DNA from: an uncultured Lachnospiraceae bacterium
GTDB taxonomy: Bacteria > Bacillota > Clostridia > Lachnospirales > Lachnospiraceae
Direction of reading: 5' to 3'
NCBI GenBank assembly: GCA_947589315.1
Contig: CANPZE010000027.1
Coordinates: 1 to 32,313 of the forward strand
DNA length: 32,313 bases
Positions 16,879-24,946 of the stretch are shown here, piece after piece; the stretch's first letter is position 1, and every line of letters starts with the position of its first letter. The translations under genes were made by a program, and so were the position numbers. The notes below the pieces were generated by a model, which saw nothing but the letters and a program-made list of their open reading frames with translations, did no database searches and was not told the DNA's origin.

Positions 16879-16922
16879 TTTCTTCCAATCCTTTCCTGCC
16901 GCCAGCCATGCCTGCAAGCCAT

Positions 16923-19250
16923 CTATGACCTGGTTCTCTGGATATCCTTAATGCCATCTACTGCCCGCAGCTTTTTGGTGAGTTCCCGCAGCGATTCCAC
17001 GCCCCGGATCCCAAATCCTACCGTGATCGTTGCAATGCCCTGTTTGCTGGTGCGGGTATTCATGGACTTCACATCAATCTTATTCTCTGTAAAGATCTTA
17101 GTGATCTCCAGCAGCAATCCCATTCGGTCATATGCATAAATAATGATCTCCGTATCATAATACTCATTTTCTTTCCCCTCAGGAGTTACCTGCCATTCTG
17201 CTTCAATAATCCGATGGCGGTCATCCTCAGACAGATTCATCATATTCACACAATCCGTCCGATGGATCGACACTCCTCTTCCCCGGGTCACAAATCCGAT
17301 AATCTCATCCCCCGGCACCGGACTGCAGCATTTGGAAAAGCGCACGGAAACATCATCAATCCCGGCTACTACTATACCGCTTTTGGATTTCACGGTGGCC
17401 GCTGCCTTCCCCCGGCCGCCAGAGCTATTATTCTGTCCCACAGCCTCCAGAATATCCTTGTCCGTGGTATGAGGCGGATTCTTCTTATGGTAGGCGTCCT
17501 GCAATTTATTAACAACCTGTCCCTCTTTTAACCCGCCATGGCCGATGGCCGCCAGCACAGAGTCCCAATCACGAAATCCATACTTTTTCATGCAAGCCGT
17601 TGTATATTCTGTTTTCAATAATTCGGACAGCACAATTCCCTGGGCCTTGCAATAATTGCTCAGCAGCTCCTTGCCCCGGATAATATTCTCTTCTTTAAAC
17701 TCCGAGCGGAACCATTGATTGATCTTATTTTTCGCCTGGGTGCTTTTTACAAGAGACAGCCAGTCGCGGCTGGGGCCTCTGGAATTCTGGGAGGTAATGA
17801 TCTCCACCCGGTCGCCGTTCTGGATCTTATAATCAATCGTCACAAGATTCCCATTGACCCTGGCCCCCACCATCTTATTCCCTACGGCGCTGTGGACTGC
17901 ATAGGCAAAATCAATCGTAGTCGAACCGGCGGGAAGATTTTTCACATCCCCGTCTTTTGTAAAGCAGTATACATGGTCAGAGAACAGATCCAAGTCGCTT
18001 TTCAACAGACTAAGGAACTCCTTATTGTCCGACATATCCCGCTGCCATTCCAGAATGCGGCGGAGCCATGCCAGCTTCTCCTCCTCGTTATCCTCGGTCT
18101 TGCCCCCCGTCTTATTTTCCTTATATTTCCAATGCGCCGCGATCCCATACTCTGCGGTCCGATGCATCTCATACGTCCTGATCTGGATCTCAAAGGGCTG
18201 TCCCTGGGGACCGATCAGCGTAGTATGCAGAGATTGATAGTTGTTGGGCTTTGGCATGGCGATATAATCCTTAAAATGCCCGGGAATAGGCTTATAGATC
18301 TCATGGATGATCCCGAGCGCCGTATAACATTCCCTTTCCGTATCTACAATGATCCGGACGGCAAAAAGGTCATAAATCTGTTCCAGTTTTTTATTCTGAG
18401 TGACCATTTTCTTGTACACACTGAAATAGTGTTTGGCGCGTCCGTCAATAGTAGCTTCAATCCCTGCTGCCTGAATATGCTCCCTTACCTCCGCTACGAT
18501 CTGCTTGATAAATTCATCCCGCTGTACTTGTCCATTGGCGATCCGCGTCACCAGATTATAATACATATCCGGTTCCAGATAACGGAATGCCAGATCATCT
18601 AACTCTACTTTTACTTTGGAGATTCCCAGACGGTCAGCAATGGGAGCATAGATATCCAATGTCTCCGTAGATTTCTCTCTCTGCTTTTCCGGAGTCTGGT
18701 ACTGCATAGTACGCTGGTTGTGCAGCCGGTCGGCCAATTTGATCAGAATCACGCGGATATCCTTTGCCATGGCCAGAAACATCTTGCGCAGATTCTCTGC
18801 CTGTACTTCCACTTTATCTGCCACGTAGTTCAATTGGGTCAGCTTTGTCACTCCGTCTACCAGCAGAGCAACCTCTTCTCCAAACTGATCGGCGATATCC
18901 TTACTGCTCATCACCGTATCCTCTACCACATCATGGAGCATGCCCGCTATAATCGTCTCTTTATCCAGCTCCAATTCTGCCAGGATAATACAGACACACA
19001 GAGGATGGATGATATAAGGTTCGCCGGACTTGCGCAGCTGTCCCTTATGCGCATGATCGGCAATATGGTACGCCTTCTCGATCATGGAGATATCATCTGA
19101 GGGATGATATCTCCGGATCATCTGGATCAGCTTTTGATACAATTCCTCCGGTTCTGTAAAATCCTGAGGGATCATGCTGGTCCGCAGCTCTCCGTTATCA
19201 ATATTCACTTCTATCTGATCGGTGTCTTCCCTTCGACTGGTCTCTTCCAT
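16923..19250 (-). CDS. rel: bifunctional (p)ppGpp synthetase/hydrolase (Rel)
   Basis: Makes and degrades the stringent-response alarmone (p)ppGpp in response to amino acid shortage sensed at the ribosome. The 775-residue protein has an N-terminal hydrolase HD domain with GMLHDVVEDT (near 99-108) and KLADRLHNQRTM, a synthetase domain with GRAKHYFSVYKKM and the FAVRIIVD stretch, a TGS domain (YCFTKDGDVKNLPAGSTTID, near 430-450), a CCSPVPGDEI zinc-finger-like region near 640, and a C-terminal ACT domain. The hydrolase HD residues are intact, supporting a bifunctional enzyme. The N terminus has about 25 extra residues before MIPQDFTEPEELYQKL; GGAGATTTT directly before the ATG at 19250 supports the longer start. 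It leads an operon with the MBL, hemZ and HD-GYP genes. Confidence 0.96.
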   Translation of the reverse strand: MEETSRREDTDQIEVNIDNGELRTSMIPQDFTEPEELYQKLIQMIRRYHPSDDISMIEKAYHIADHAHKGQLRKSGEPYIIHPLCVCIILAELELDKETIIAGMLHDVVEDTVMSSKDIADQFGEEVALLVDGVTKLTQLNYVADKVEVQAENLRKMFLAMAKDIRVILIKLADRLHNQRTMQYQTPEKQREKSTETLDIYAPIADRLGISKVKVELDDLAFRYLEPDMYYNLVTRIANGQVQRDEFIKQIVAEVREHIQAAGIEATIDGRAKHYFSVYKKMVTQNKKLEQIYDLFAVRIIVDTERECYTALGIIHEIYKPIPGHFKDYIAMPKPNNYQSLHTTLIGPQGQPFEIQIRTYEMHRTAEYGIAAHWKYKENKTGGKTEDNEEEKLAWLRRILEWQRDMSDNKEFLSLLKSDLDLFSDHVYCFTKDGDVKNLPAGSTTIDFAYAVHSAVGNKMVGARVNGNLVTIDYKIQNGDRVEIITSQNSRGPSRDWLSLVKSTQAKNKINQWFRSEFKEENIIRGKELLSNYCKAQGIVLSELLKTEYTTACMKKYGFRDWDSVLAAIGHGGLKEGQVVNKLQDAYHKKNPPHTTDKDILEAVGQNNSSGGRGKAAATVKSKSGIVVAGIDDVSVRFSKCCSPVPGDEIIGFVTRGRGVSIHRTDCVNMMNLSEDDRHRIIEAEWQVTPEGKENEYYDTEIIIYAYDRMGLLLEITKIFTENKIDVKSMNTRTSKQGIATITVGFGIRGVESLRELTKKLRAVDGIKDIQRTRS

Positions 19251-19333
19251 AAAATCTCCATTCCTGCGCTGTCACATCTTTTTCCGTCCAAAGACTCGCG
19301 CATCAAAGTTGATCCCGCAAGCAACATACGCCC

Positions 19334-19362
19334 ATTATACGCTGATTTTCTTCCAAAATCAA
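19334..19362 (-). promoter_or_regulatory. promoter of the rel operon, with a dyad over the -35/spacer
   Basis: On the minus strand TTGATT (19362-19357), 17 bases, then a perfect TATAAT (19339-19334). The leader to rel is about 75 bases. A perfect 7-base inverted repeat, TGATTTT (19343-19349) and AAAATCA (19355-19361) with five bases between, covers the -35 and half the spacer, where a repressor would block polymerase. There is no T-run, so it is not an obvious terminator for the upstream peptidase gene. Confidence 0.75.
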
Positions 19363-19391
19363 GAAACAGAACAGTCCCGTGCTGCCTTGGC

Positions 19392-20348
19392 CTACACAGA
19401 ATAAGCCCACACCGCCTTGGCCTGATCCAGGATTACTTCTATATCCCAATCCTGCTGGGACCGGGAGATACTATTGGGATCATTGACCTCCAGCGTTCCC
19501 TCCTGGGTAAGCCCTGTCAGCACAATGAAATGGCCGGTTGTCGTAAAATCCCCCGGCTTCATGCTGCAGATGACCGGATGCCCCTTTTTCAGCTGTTTCC
19601 GAATATCCTGCTCACTGAGAGAAATGGCATGTACTGTCAGGCCCAGGCTCTGCGCCCCAGAGGACATCAGGCTCCAGGAGGATCCGGACTCGCTGGTATA
19701 GTAATTGTTCTCTATACTGAATTCCGCTATCGCATCCGGGCTAAGAGAGGCATCCTGCAAGAGACCGGCGCAGACCATCGACAGACAAGTAGGGCCGCAG
19801 CCATCAATGGCGATAATATTATCCCCATAAGCAGTATACCCCCACCGCTTATCCCATTGCTGCAATAAGGGGATACCGGAAGCTACTTCTTCCTGGGTAA
19901 GTTCTCCCGATGCCTCCTGGTCCAGCTTATGCCTGGGATAATCCGCTGCAAAATCCAAAGTCTCCTGATTCGATACCGCCAGCTCCAGGATCTCCTTGGG
20001 ATAAGCATACAGATTCATTAGTATTGTCTCTGCCTGAGGATATTCTTCCATCAGATCCAGTAAGCTCTGAGCCAGCTCCTCATCCCCCGCAGGAACATTG
20101 AATTCCGCCAAGGATATGGTCGGCTCGGGCGTAGCCTTCTCCTGAGCTGTCTGCTTCTTCTTTTCCATGCCGGAGACCGCCTTTATTCCCAGCCGGATCA
20201 ATCCGCCGCAGAGTACCACCGCCAGAAGCAGAACAAGTCCCGCCACCATCCTTGCCAACATCACCTTACGCCTCTTTTGCTCCCGTCTCTTTAAACGGCG
20301 CAGGTATCGCAGATACTCCATTTCATCTTCCGGTATCCTCTGATTCAT
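19392..20348 (-). CDS. membrane-anchored C39-like cysteine peptidase
   Basis: A 318-residue protein. Residues 14-33 are very rich in Arg and Lys, then a hydrophobic segment (about 34-57) forms an uncleaved N-terminal anchor, placing the rest outside the cell. A helical region (about 85-155) precedes a papain-like C39_2 domain: nucleophile Cys184 in DGCGPTCLSMV, His273 in GHFIVLTG and Asp290 in VNDPNS. The C39_2 family includes predicted bacteriocin-processing and wall-associated peptidases, but here no ABC transporter is fused and no double-Gly leader gene is nearby, so the target is unknown. TTGGAGG lies just upstream of the ATG. It follows the 58-residue gene by 48 bases and probably shares its transcript. 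No terminator was found after it. Confidence 0.85.
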   Translation of the reverse strand: MNQRIPEDEMEYLRYLRRLKRREQKRRKVMLARMVAGLVLLLAVVLCGGLIRLGIKAVSGMEKKKQTAQEKATPEPTISLAEFNVPAGDEELAQSLLDLMEEYPQAETILMNLYAYPKEILELAVSNQETLDFAADYPRHKLDQEASGELTQEEVASGIPLLQQWDKRWGYTAYGDNIIAIDGCGPTCLSMVCAGLLQDASLSPDAIAEFSIENNYYTSESGSSWSLMSSGAQSLGLTVHAISLSEQDIRKQLKKGHPVICSMKPGDFTTTGHFIVLTGLTQEGTLEVNDPNSISRSQQDWDIEVILDQAKAVWAYSV

Positions 20349-20396
20349 CTGTAACCTCCAATCTTAACCCTGCCTGTCTTTGTACTCCATCTGTGC

Positions 20397-20573
20397 CTAT
20401 AATTCACAATCTATATCCATCAGCCTGTGCATCAGCGTATCATATTCCTGGGAAGTCAGCTTCCCATCATCAAAGCGGTCCGTGATCAACTCCTCCAGTT
20501 CATCCCATACATACTTACTCTTTCCCTGTTCCAGCCTGTCTAATTCTCTGTCAAAGTCCCTGTAATCCTCCAT
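20397..20573 (-). CDS. small acidic cytoplasmic protein, 58 residues
   Basis: An ATG at 20573 with AAAGGGGAAAC about six bases upstream opens a 58-codon frame (MEDYRDFDRELDRLEQGKSK at the start, ending LMDIDCEL) that stops at 20397-20399. It is soluble, strongly acidic and probably all helical, with regular Leu/charged spacing (LDRLEQ, WDELEELI, YDTLMHRLMD). I do not recognise a family. The motif DRFDDGKLTSQEYDTLM resembles short helical modules found at protein ends in Firmicutes, but that is only an impression. It lies just upstream of the C39 peptidase gene, so a partner or regulator of that peptidase is possible. Codon use looks normal. The 344 bases between the peptidase and hydA hold this gene and one hairpin, nothing else. 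Confidence 0.7.
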   Translation of the reverse strand: MEDYRDFDRELDRLEQGKSKYVWDELEELITDRFDDGKLTSQEYDTLMHRLMDIDCEL

Positions 20574-20601
20574 TCGTTTCCCCTTTCCAGCAATCTACAG
20601 A

Positions 20602-20635
20602 AGCTGCCGCAAAAGGCTTCCCCTCTGCGGCAGCT
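20602..20635 (-). terminator. perfect hairpin downstream of hydA
   Basis: AGCTGCCGCA (20602-20611) pairs perfectly with TGCGGCAGCT (20626-20635) around a 14-base loop. It lies 57 bases after the hydA stop and would fold on either strand. No T-run follows on the minus strand (TCTGTAG), so it is either a weak or factor-assisted terminator, or an mRNA-stabilising stem allowing read-through to the 58-residue gene, which has no promoter I can recognise. Confidence 0.5.
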
Positions 20636-20692
20636 CCTGCCTCCTTACCCTCTGCCCTTCCAAGGACCGGACAGAAAGAAAGGTATCTCTTA

Positions 20693-22408
20693 TTACTCTC
20701 CGTAATGGACATGGAGAAGCTCATGGGCCTTGTCCTTCAGCAGTCCATTCTGGTACAGGTTCATCAGCGTTGGATTCTCCTCAGAACGCTTTACAATGGC
20801 TGACTTATCTGCCTTATACATTCCATTAGCTCTCTCCTGCTTCACATTCTGATAGCCAAAAGGCTGGCCGGCTCCGCCGATACATCCATAGGGGCAGGCC
20901 ATGACCTCTACAAAATCCAGCCTCTCTTCACCCCGCTGCAATTTCTCGATCAGCTTCTCCGCATTTCCCAATCCATTGACTACACCTACGCGCAGAGTAT
21001 TCTCTCCCACCTCTACTTCAGCGATCTTTGTTCCCTCCAGCCCCCGGATACCGGAATATTCAATTTCGCGCAATGCCTCATTATTCTTCTCTGCTACATG
21101 GCGCAGGGCCGCTTCCATTACACCGCCGGTCACGCCGAAGATCACACCGGCTCCGGAATTAATGGAGAAAGGCATATCCGGCGCGCTCGGCTCAATCTCA
21201 TGGAACTGGATGCCCAATTCCTTGATCATCAAAATTAATTCCTTAGTGGTGATCACATAATCCACGTCCGGCACGCCTTCATTCTGGAATTCCTCTCTCC
21301 CGGCCTCATATTTCTTAGCAACGCAGGGCATAACTGCAACGGATACTGTCTCCTTTCCCGACTCCTGATCCGCCGGCTTATAATATTCCTTGATCAAAGC
21401 TCCGAACATTTCCATCGGAGATTTGCAGGTAGAGACATAGGGAAGCAATTCCGGATATTTTGTCTCCACAAAGCGTACCCATGCGGGACAACAGGAGGTA
21501 AACAAAGGCATGGAATTACCCACAGGATATTTCTTCTCTCCATTCTCCAGTTTGTAGATCAATTCCGTAGCCTCTTCCACCACCGTCATGTCGGCGCCGA
21601 AGCTGGTATCAAATACCGTATCAAAGCCCAGCATCCGAAGAGCCGTAAATATCCTGCCCACAGAGTTTTTGCCGGGGGCCAGGCCAAATTCTTCTCCAAT
21701 CGCAACCCGTACCGCCGGAGCAATCTGAACTACCACCCGCTTATCCGATGCATACAGGGCCTGCCATACCTCTTTCAGATCATTTTTGATGGTGATGGCG
21801 GCAGTGGGACAGACTGCTGCGCACTGCCCGCAGTTGACACAATCCGTATCGGCAATATTCTTGCCAAAAGCAGGGGTCACAACCAGATCAGCGCCCCGGT
21901 TGGCAAAATCAATAGCGCCTACATGCTGTACCTCATTGCACATTCTTACGCAATCACCGCAAAGAATACATTTGCTGGGATCTCTCACAATGGATACAGA
22001 GGAATCGTCGATGCACCGCTCCGGATGGGTATTGGGGAAACGCACCTGGGTCAGACGGAATCTGGCGGCCAGCATCTGCAGACGGCAGTTGCCGTTTTTC
22101 TCACACGTAGTACAATCCCTGCAATGGGACGCCAGTAAAAGTTCCAATATCATCTTCCTGTGCTGATGAAGTTTGGAGGTATTCGTGCGGATCACCATCT
22201 TATCCCTGGGCGGCGTAGAGCAGGATGCCATAATGCTTCCTCTTTCATCCTCTACCACGCACATACGACAGGCACCATAAATAGACATATCTGTATAATA
22301 GCAAAAGGTAGGCACGTGAATCCCGGCTTTACGGATTACTTGCAGGATATTTTTTTCATCGGTAAATTCCGTGCGGATACCATCGATTACCATGTATTTT
22401 TTTGACAT
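20693..22408 (-). CDS. hydA: [FeFe] hydrogenase catalytic subunit
   Basis: Reversibly makes H2 at an H-cluster; 571 residues, near the length of Clostridium pasteurianum CpI. In order: an N-terminal 2Fe-2S domain (CYYTDMSIYGACRMC), the His/Cys cluster motif HCRDCTTCEKNGNC, two 4Fe-4S motifs (CILCGDCVRMC and CVNCGQCAAVCP), then the catalytic domain with L1 TSCCPAW (near 303), L2 MPCVAKK (near 359) and L3 EVMACPYGCIGGAGQP (near 498-513). All H-cluster cysteines are present; L3 has GGAGQP where the textbook motif has GGGQP. The small HydB-binding C-terminal 2Fe-2S domain of Thermotoga HydA is absent. Together with hydB and hydC it should form a complex using NADH and reduced ferredoxin. The maturases HydEFG are not in the window. 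Confidence 0.95.
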   Translation of the reverse strand: MSKKYMVIDGIRTEFTDEKNILQVIRKAGIHVPTFCYYTDMSIYGACRMCVVEDERGSIMASCSTPPRDKMVIRTNTSKLHQHRKMILELLLASHCRDCTTCEKNGNCRLQMLAARFRLTQVRFPNTHPERCIDDSSVSIVRDPSKCILCGDCVRMCNEVQHVGAIDFANRGADLVVTPAFGKNIADTDCVNCGQCAAVCPTAAITIKNDLKEVWQALYASDKRVVVQIAPAVRVAIGEEFGLAPGKNSVGRIFTALRMLGFDTVFDTSFGADMTVVEEATELIYKLENGEKKYPVGNSMPLFTSCCPAWVRFVETKYPELLPYVSTCKSPMEMFGALIKEYYKPADQESGKETVSVAVMPCVAKKYEAGREEFQNEGVPDVDYVITTKELILMIKELGIQFHEIEPSAPDMPFSINSGAGVIFGVTGGVMEAALRHVAEKNNEALREIEYSGIRGLEGTKIAEVEVGENTLRVGVVNGLGNAEKLIEKLQRGEERLDFVEVMACPYGCIGGAGQPFGYQNVKQERANGMYKADKSAIVKRSEENPTLMNLYQNGLLKDKAHELLHVHYGE

Positions 22409-22428
22409 TCGTTTCTCACCGTCCTATT

Positions 22429-24318
22429 CTATATTTCCCTGACTGCCCCAAAGCTGCAGCCGTCCTTACATGCACCACATTTAATACATTTAGAAGCATC
22501 TATCATATGAGGCTCCTTTACATTGCCTGATATTGCTCCCACCGGACACATCCTTGCGCACTTGGTACAGCCCCGGCACAATTCAGGATCGATCTGCAGG
22601 GTCATCAATGCCTTACACTGGCCTGCGGGACATTTCTTATCCTTTACATGTGCAATGTATTCCTCCCGGAAATACTTCAGGGTACTGATGACAGGTGAGG
22701 CTGCCGTCTTCCCGAGGCCGCAGAGCGCTGTAGCGGAGATCGTATCCGCCAGCTTCTCCAGAAGTTCAATATGTTCCATTGTCCCCCTGCCCTCGGTGAT
22801 ATCGTTCAATAACTCCAGCATTCTCTTGGTGCCCTCCCGGCAAGGCACACACTTTCCACAGGATTCATTCTGAGTAAAATTCATAAAGAAGCGGGCCACC
22901 TCTACCATACAGCTCTTGTCATTCATAACAACAAGGCCGCCGGAACCAATCATGGCTCCCACCTTTTTCAGAGAATCAAAGTCCAGCTTCATATCCAGGT
23001 GGTTTTCTGTGGCATTAATACACAGGCAGCCGCCGGAAGGTCCTCCGATCTGCACCGCTTTAAATTTCCCGTCTTTCACACCGCCGCCAATGTCAAAAAT
23101 AACCTCCCGGAGCGTTGTCCCCATAGGTACCTCGATCAATCCTGTATTCTGGACATTCCCGGTAAGGGCAAATGCCTTGGTCCCATGATTGTTGGCAGGA
23201 CCATAGCCCTGATACCACTCTGCGCCATTCAATATAATAGGCGGCACATTACAGAAGGTCTCTACGTTATTCAGGACAGTAGGCTTATTAAAAAGGCCAT
23301 GCTCCACAGTACGGGGCGGCTTTACTCTGGGCATGCCTCGATTGCCCTCGATAGACGTAGTCAAAGCGCTTCCTTCGCCACAGACAAATGCTCCGGCTCC
23401 CTGGCTGATCCGCAGATCAAAATCAAAACCGGACCCCAGGATATTCTCTCCCAAGAGCCCCCGGTCCAACGCCTTATCGATCGCTTTCTGCAATCTCTCC
23501 ACTGCCAGGGGATACTCTGCCCGGACATATATATAACCATGATGCGCCCTGGTCGCAATAGCGGCGATCAGCATGCCCTCAATCACCCTATGCGGCTCTC
23601 CCTCCATCATCGAACGATCCATGAAAGCGCCGGGGTCTCCCTCATCTCCGTTACACACGATATAACGCTCTTCCTCGGCCTGATTCAGCACCTGCTGCCA
23701 TTTTCTTCCTGTGGGGAAGCCGCCGCCTCCCCGCCCTCTCAGACAGGATTCCGAAATTTCATCCACAATCTCCTGGGGCGTCATATCAAACAACGCCTTA
23801 GCAACGGCAGTATAACCGCCCAGCGCAATATATTCTGCAATGCTCTCCGCATTGATCCTTCCACAGTATTCCAGAGCGATACGGGTCTGCTTTTTATAGA
23901 AAGGGATATCCTCCTGTTTTACATAATTGTTCCCTGCAGTATCCTTATATACCAGACGCTCCACTACCTCATCCTTGATAATGCTTTGCTCGATGATCTC
24001 CTCGCAGTCTTCTATCTTTACCTTGAGATACAACCATCCCATAGGCTCGATCCGCAGCAGGGGACCCATCTCGCAGAATCCATGGCATCCGCTCTTCTTC
24101 AGTCCGATACTTTCATCATGAGGCTCCTTTTCCAGGACCAGGGCACAGCGCAGCCCCTTCTCCTCAATGATTTCTTTCATTCTCTCATATATTTTCAGAG
24201 AGCCTCCTGCCACACAGCCTGTTCCGGCACAGATCAGGATCTGTTTTCTCTGGCTGTTGAGGGAAGCTTTATATTCCTTCTGCTTGGCAATCAGCTCTTC
24301 CCTTGTTCTAATTTTCAT
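22429..24318 (-). CDS. hydB: NADH-binding flavoprotein subunit of the hydrogenase (NuoF-like)
   Basis: A 629-residue NuoF-type subunit carrying FMN and NAD(H) sites. An N-terminal thioredoxin-like 2Fe-2S domain (CAGTGCVAGG and GCHGFCEMGP) is followed by the NuoF core, with the NADH/FMN motif GRGGGGFPTGRKW and CNGDEGDPGAFMDR, the 4Fe-4S motif ESCGKCVPCREG, and a C-terminal two-cluster ferredoxin domain (CRGCTKCARMCP, CIKCGACKDGC). This domain order is that of HydB in electron-bifurcating HydABC hydrogenases of Thermotoga, Acetobacterium and Ruminococcus. I chose the ATG at 24318, nine bases after GGAGG; a TTG one codon earlier is the only upstream alternative. It overlaps the end of hydC by 11 bases and stops 20 bases before hydA, so the three are one transcript. 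Confidence 0.94.
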   Translation of the reverse strand: MKIRTREELIAKQKEYKASLNSQRKQILICAGTGCVAGGSLKIYERMKEIIEEKGLRCALVLEKEPHDESIGLKKSGCHGFCEMGPLLRIEPMGWLYLKVKIEDCEEIIEQSIIKDEVVERLVYKDTAGNNYVKQEDIPFYKKQTRIALEYCGRINAESIAEYIALGGYTAVAKALFDMTPQEIVDEISESCLRGRGGGGFPTGRKWQQVLNQAEEERYIVCNGDEGDPGAFMDRSMMEGEPHRVIEGMLIAAIATRAHHGYIYVRAEYPLAVERLQKAIDKALDRGLLGENILGSGFDFDLRISQGAGAFVCGEGSALTTSIEGNRGMPRVKPPRTVEHGLFNKPTVLNNVETFCNVPPIILNGAEWYQGYGPANNHGTKAFALTGNVQNTGLIEVPMGTTLREVIFDIGGGVKDGKFKAVQIGGPSGGCLCINATENHLDMKLDFDSLKKVGAMIGSGGLVVMNDKSCMVEVARFFMNFTQNESCGKCVPCREGTKRMLELLNDITEGRGTMEHIELLEKLADTISATALCGLGKTAASPVISTLKYFREEYIAHVKDKKCPAGQCKALMTLQIDPELCRGCTKCARMCPVGAISGNVKEPHMIDASKCIKCGACKDGCSFGAVREI

Positions 24319-24793
24319 CAACGGCTTCCTCCTTCAGTGTTTTTATCAGCTCTCTGGCCTTCTCCGGGGTCATAGCCGGATGAACATGGTCATTTACAGT
24401 ACAGACAGGAGCCAGGCCGCAGGCTCCCAGACAGGATACTGTTTCTACGGTAAACATCATATCCTCCGTAGTATTCTTTTCCGCAGTCACACCCAAAGTG
24501 TTCCGAAATTCCTCCAGAATAGGGACTGATTTCCGAACATGACAGGCTGTCCCGTCACAGATCTTGATTACATATTTTCCTTTGGGATCCAGAGAAAAAT
24601 TCTCGTAAAATGTCGCCACTCCATAAATCTTAGCCTCACTGATCTTTAGTTTCCTGGCTATGTAGCTTAACGCCTCCTCTGGCAGATAATGATGCACCTT
24701 CTGAATGTCCTGCATGATCGCAATGAGAAGAGTGCTGTTGTAATCATGCTCCTGCAAGATCTCATCCAGCTTTGCAATTTCCTGATGTGTCAA
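24308..24793 (-). CDS. hydC: NuoE-like [2Fe-2S] subunit of the hydrogenase, TTG start
   Basis: A 161-residue thioredoxin-like ferredoxin subunit. The 2Fe-2S ligands are Cys79-x4-Cys84 (CDGTAC) and Cys121-x3-Cys125 (CLGAC), the NuoE pattern, after an N-terminal helical bundle (HQEIAKLDEILQEHDYNSTL). It passes electrons between HydB and the rest of the complex. I start at the TTG at 24793, because AAAGGAG sits eight bases upstream and the resulting length is the usual one for NuoE. The open frame continues upstream to another TTG at 24844, but those 17 residues have no ribosome site and would run nearly into the promoter. It is the first gene of the operon. Confidence 0.93.
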   Translation of the reverse strand: MTHQEIAKLDEILQEHDYNSTLLIAIMQDIQKVHHYLPEEALSYIARKLKISEAKIYGVATFYENFSLDPKGKYVIKICDGTACHVRKSVPILEEFRNTLGVTAEKNTTEDMMFTVETVSCLGACGLAPVCTVNDHVHPAMTPEKARELIKTLKEEAVDEN

Positions 24794-24857
24794 TAATACC
24801 GCTCCTTTCGTATCTGTTTTGTGGCTGCTTGAATCATACTGCAATCCTACCCTGTAT

Positions 24858-24866
24858 ATTATAACA
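24858..24866 (-). promoter_or_regulatory. extended -10 promoter of hydCBA
   Basis: On the minus strand TGTTATAAT is a perfect extended -10 element. A TTGCAG at 15 bases is a poorly spaced -35. The expected start near 24851 gives a leader of about 58 bases. A further TATAAT lies 27 bases upstream (about 24885-24890) and may be a second start. The 80 bases between this site and the acetyltransferase stop hold no obvious terminator. Confidence 0.6.
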
Positions 24867-24946
24867 TTTCGACAGAAACTGCAATTATAACTTTCGTTTT
24901 TACAAGGTGCCCTGGGATCCTAAAATACAGCGTTCTGCCTCACAGA

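Noticed and set aside
19392..20348. Bacteriocin-processing system around the C39-like peptidase
   Set aside because: No double-glycine leader peptide gene and no peptidase-fused ABC transporter nearby; the distant ABC pair lacks a C39 domain.
22999..24375. Plus-strand open frame of 458 codons
   Set aside because: Antisense to hydB and hydC, which carry complete cofactor motifs; composition is that of a shadow frame.
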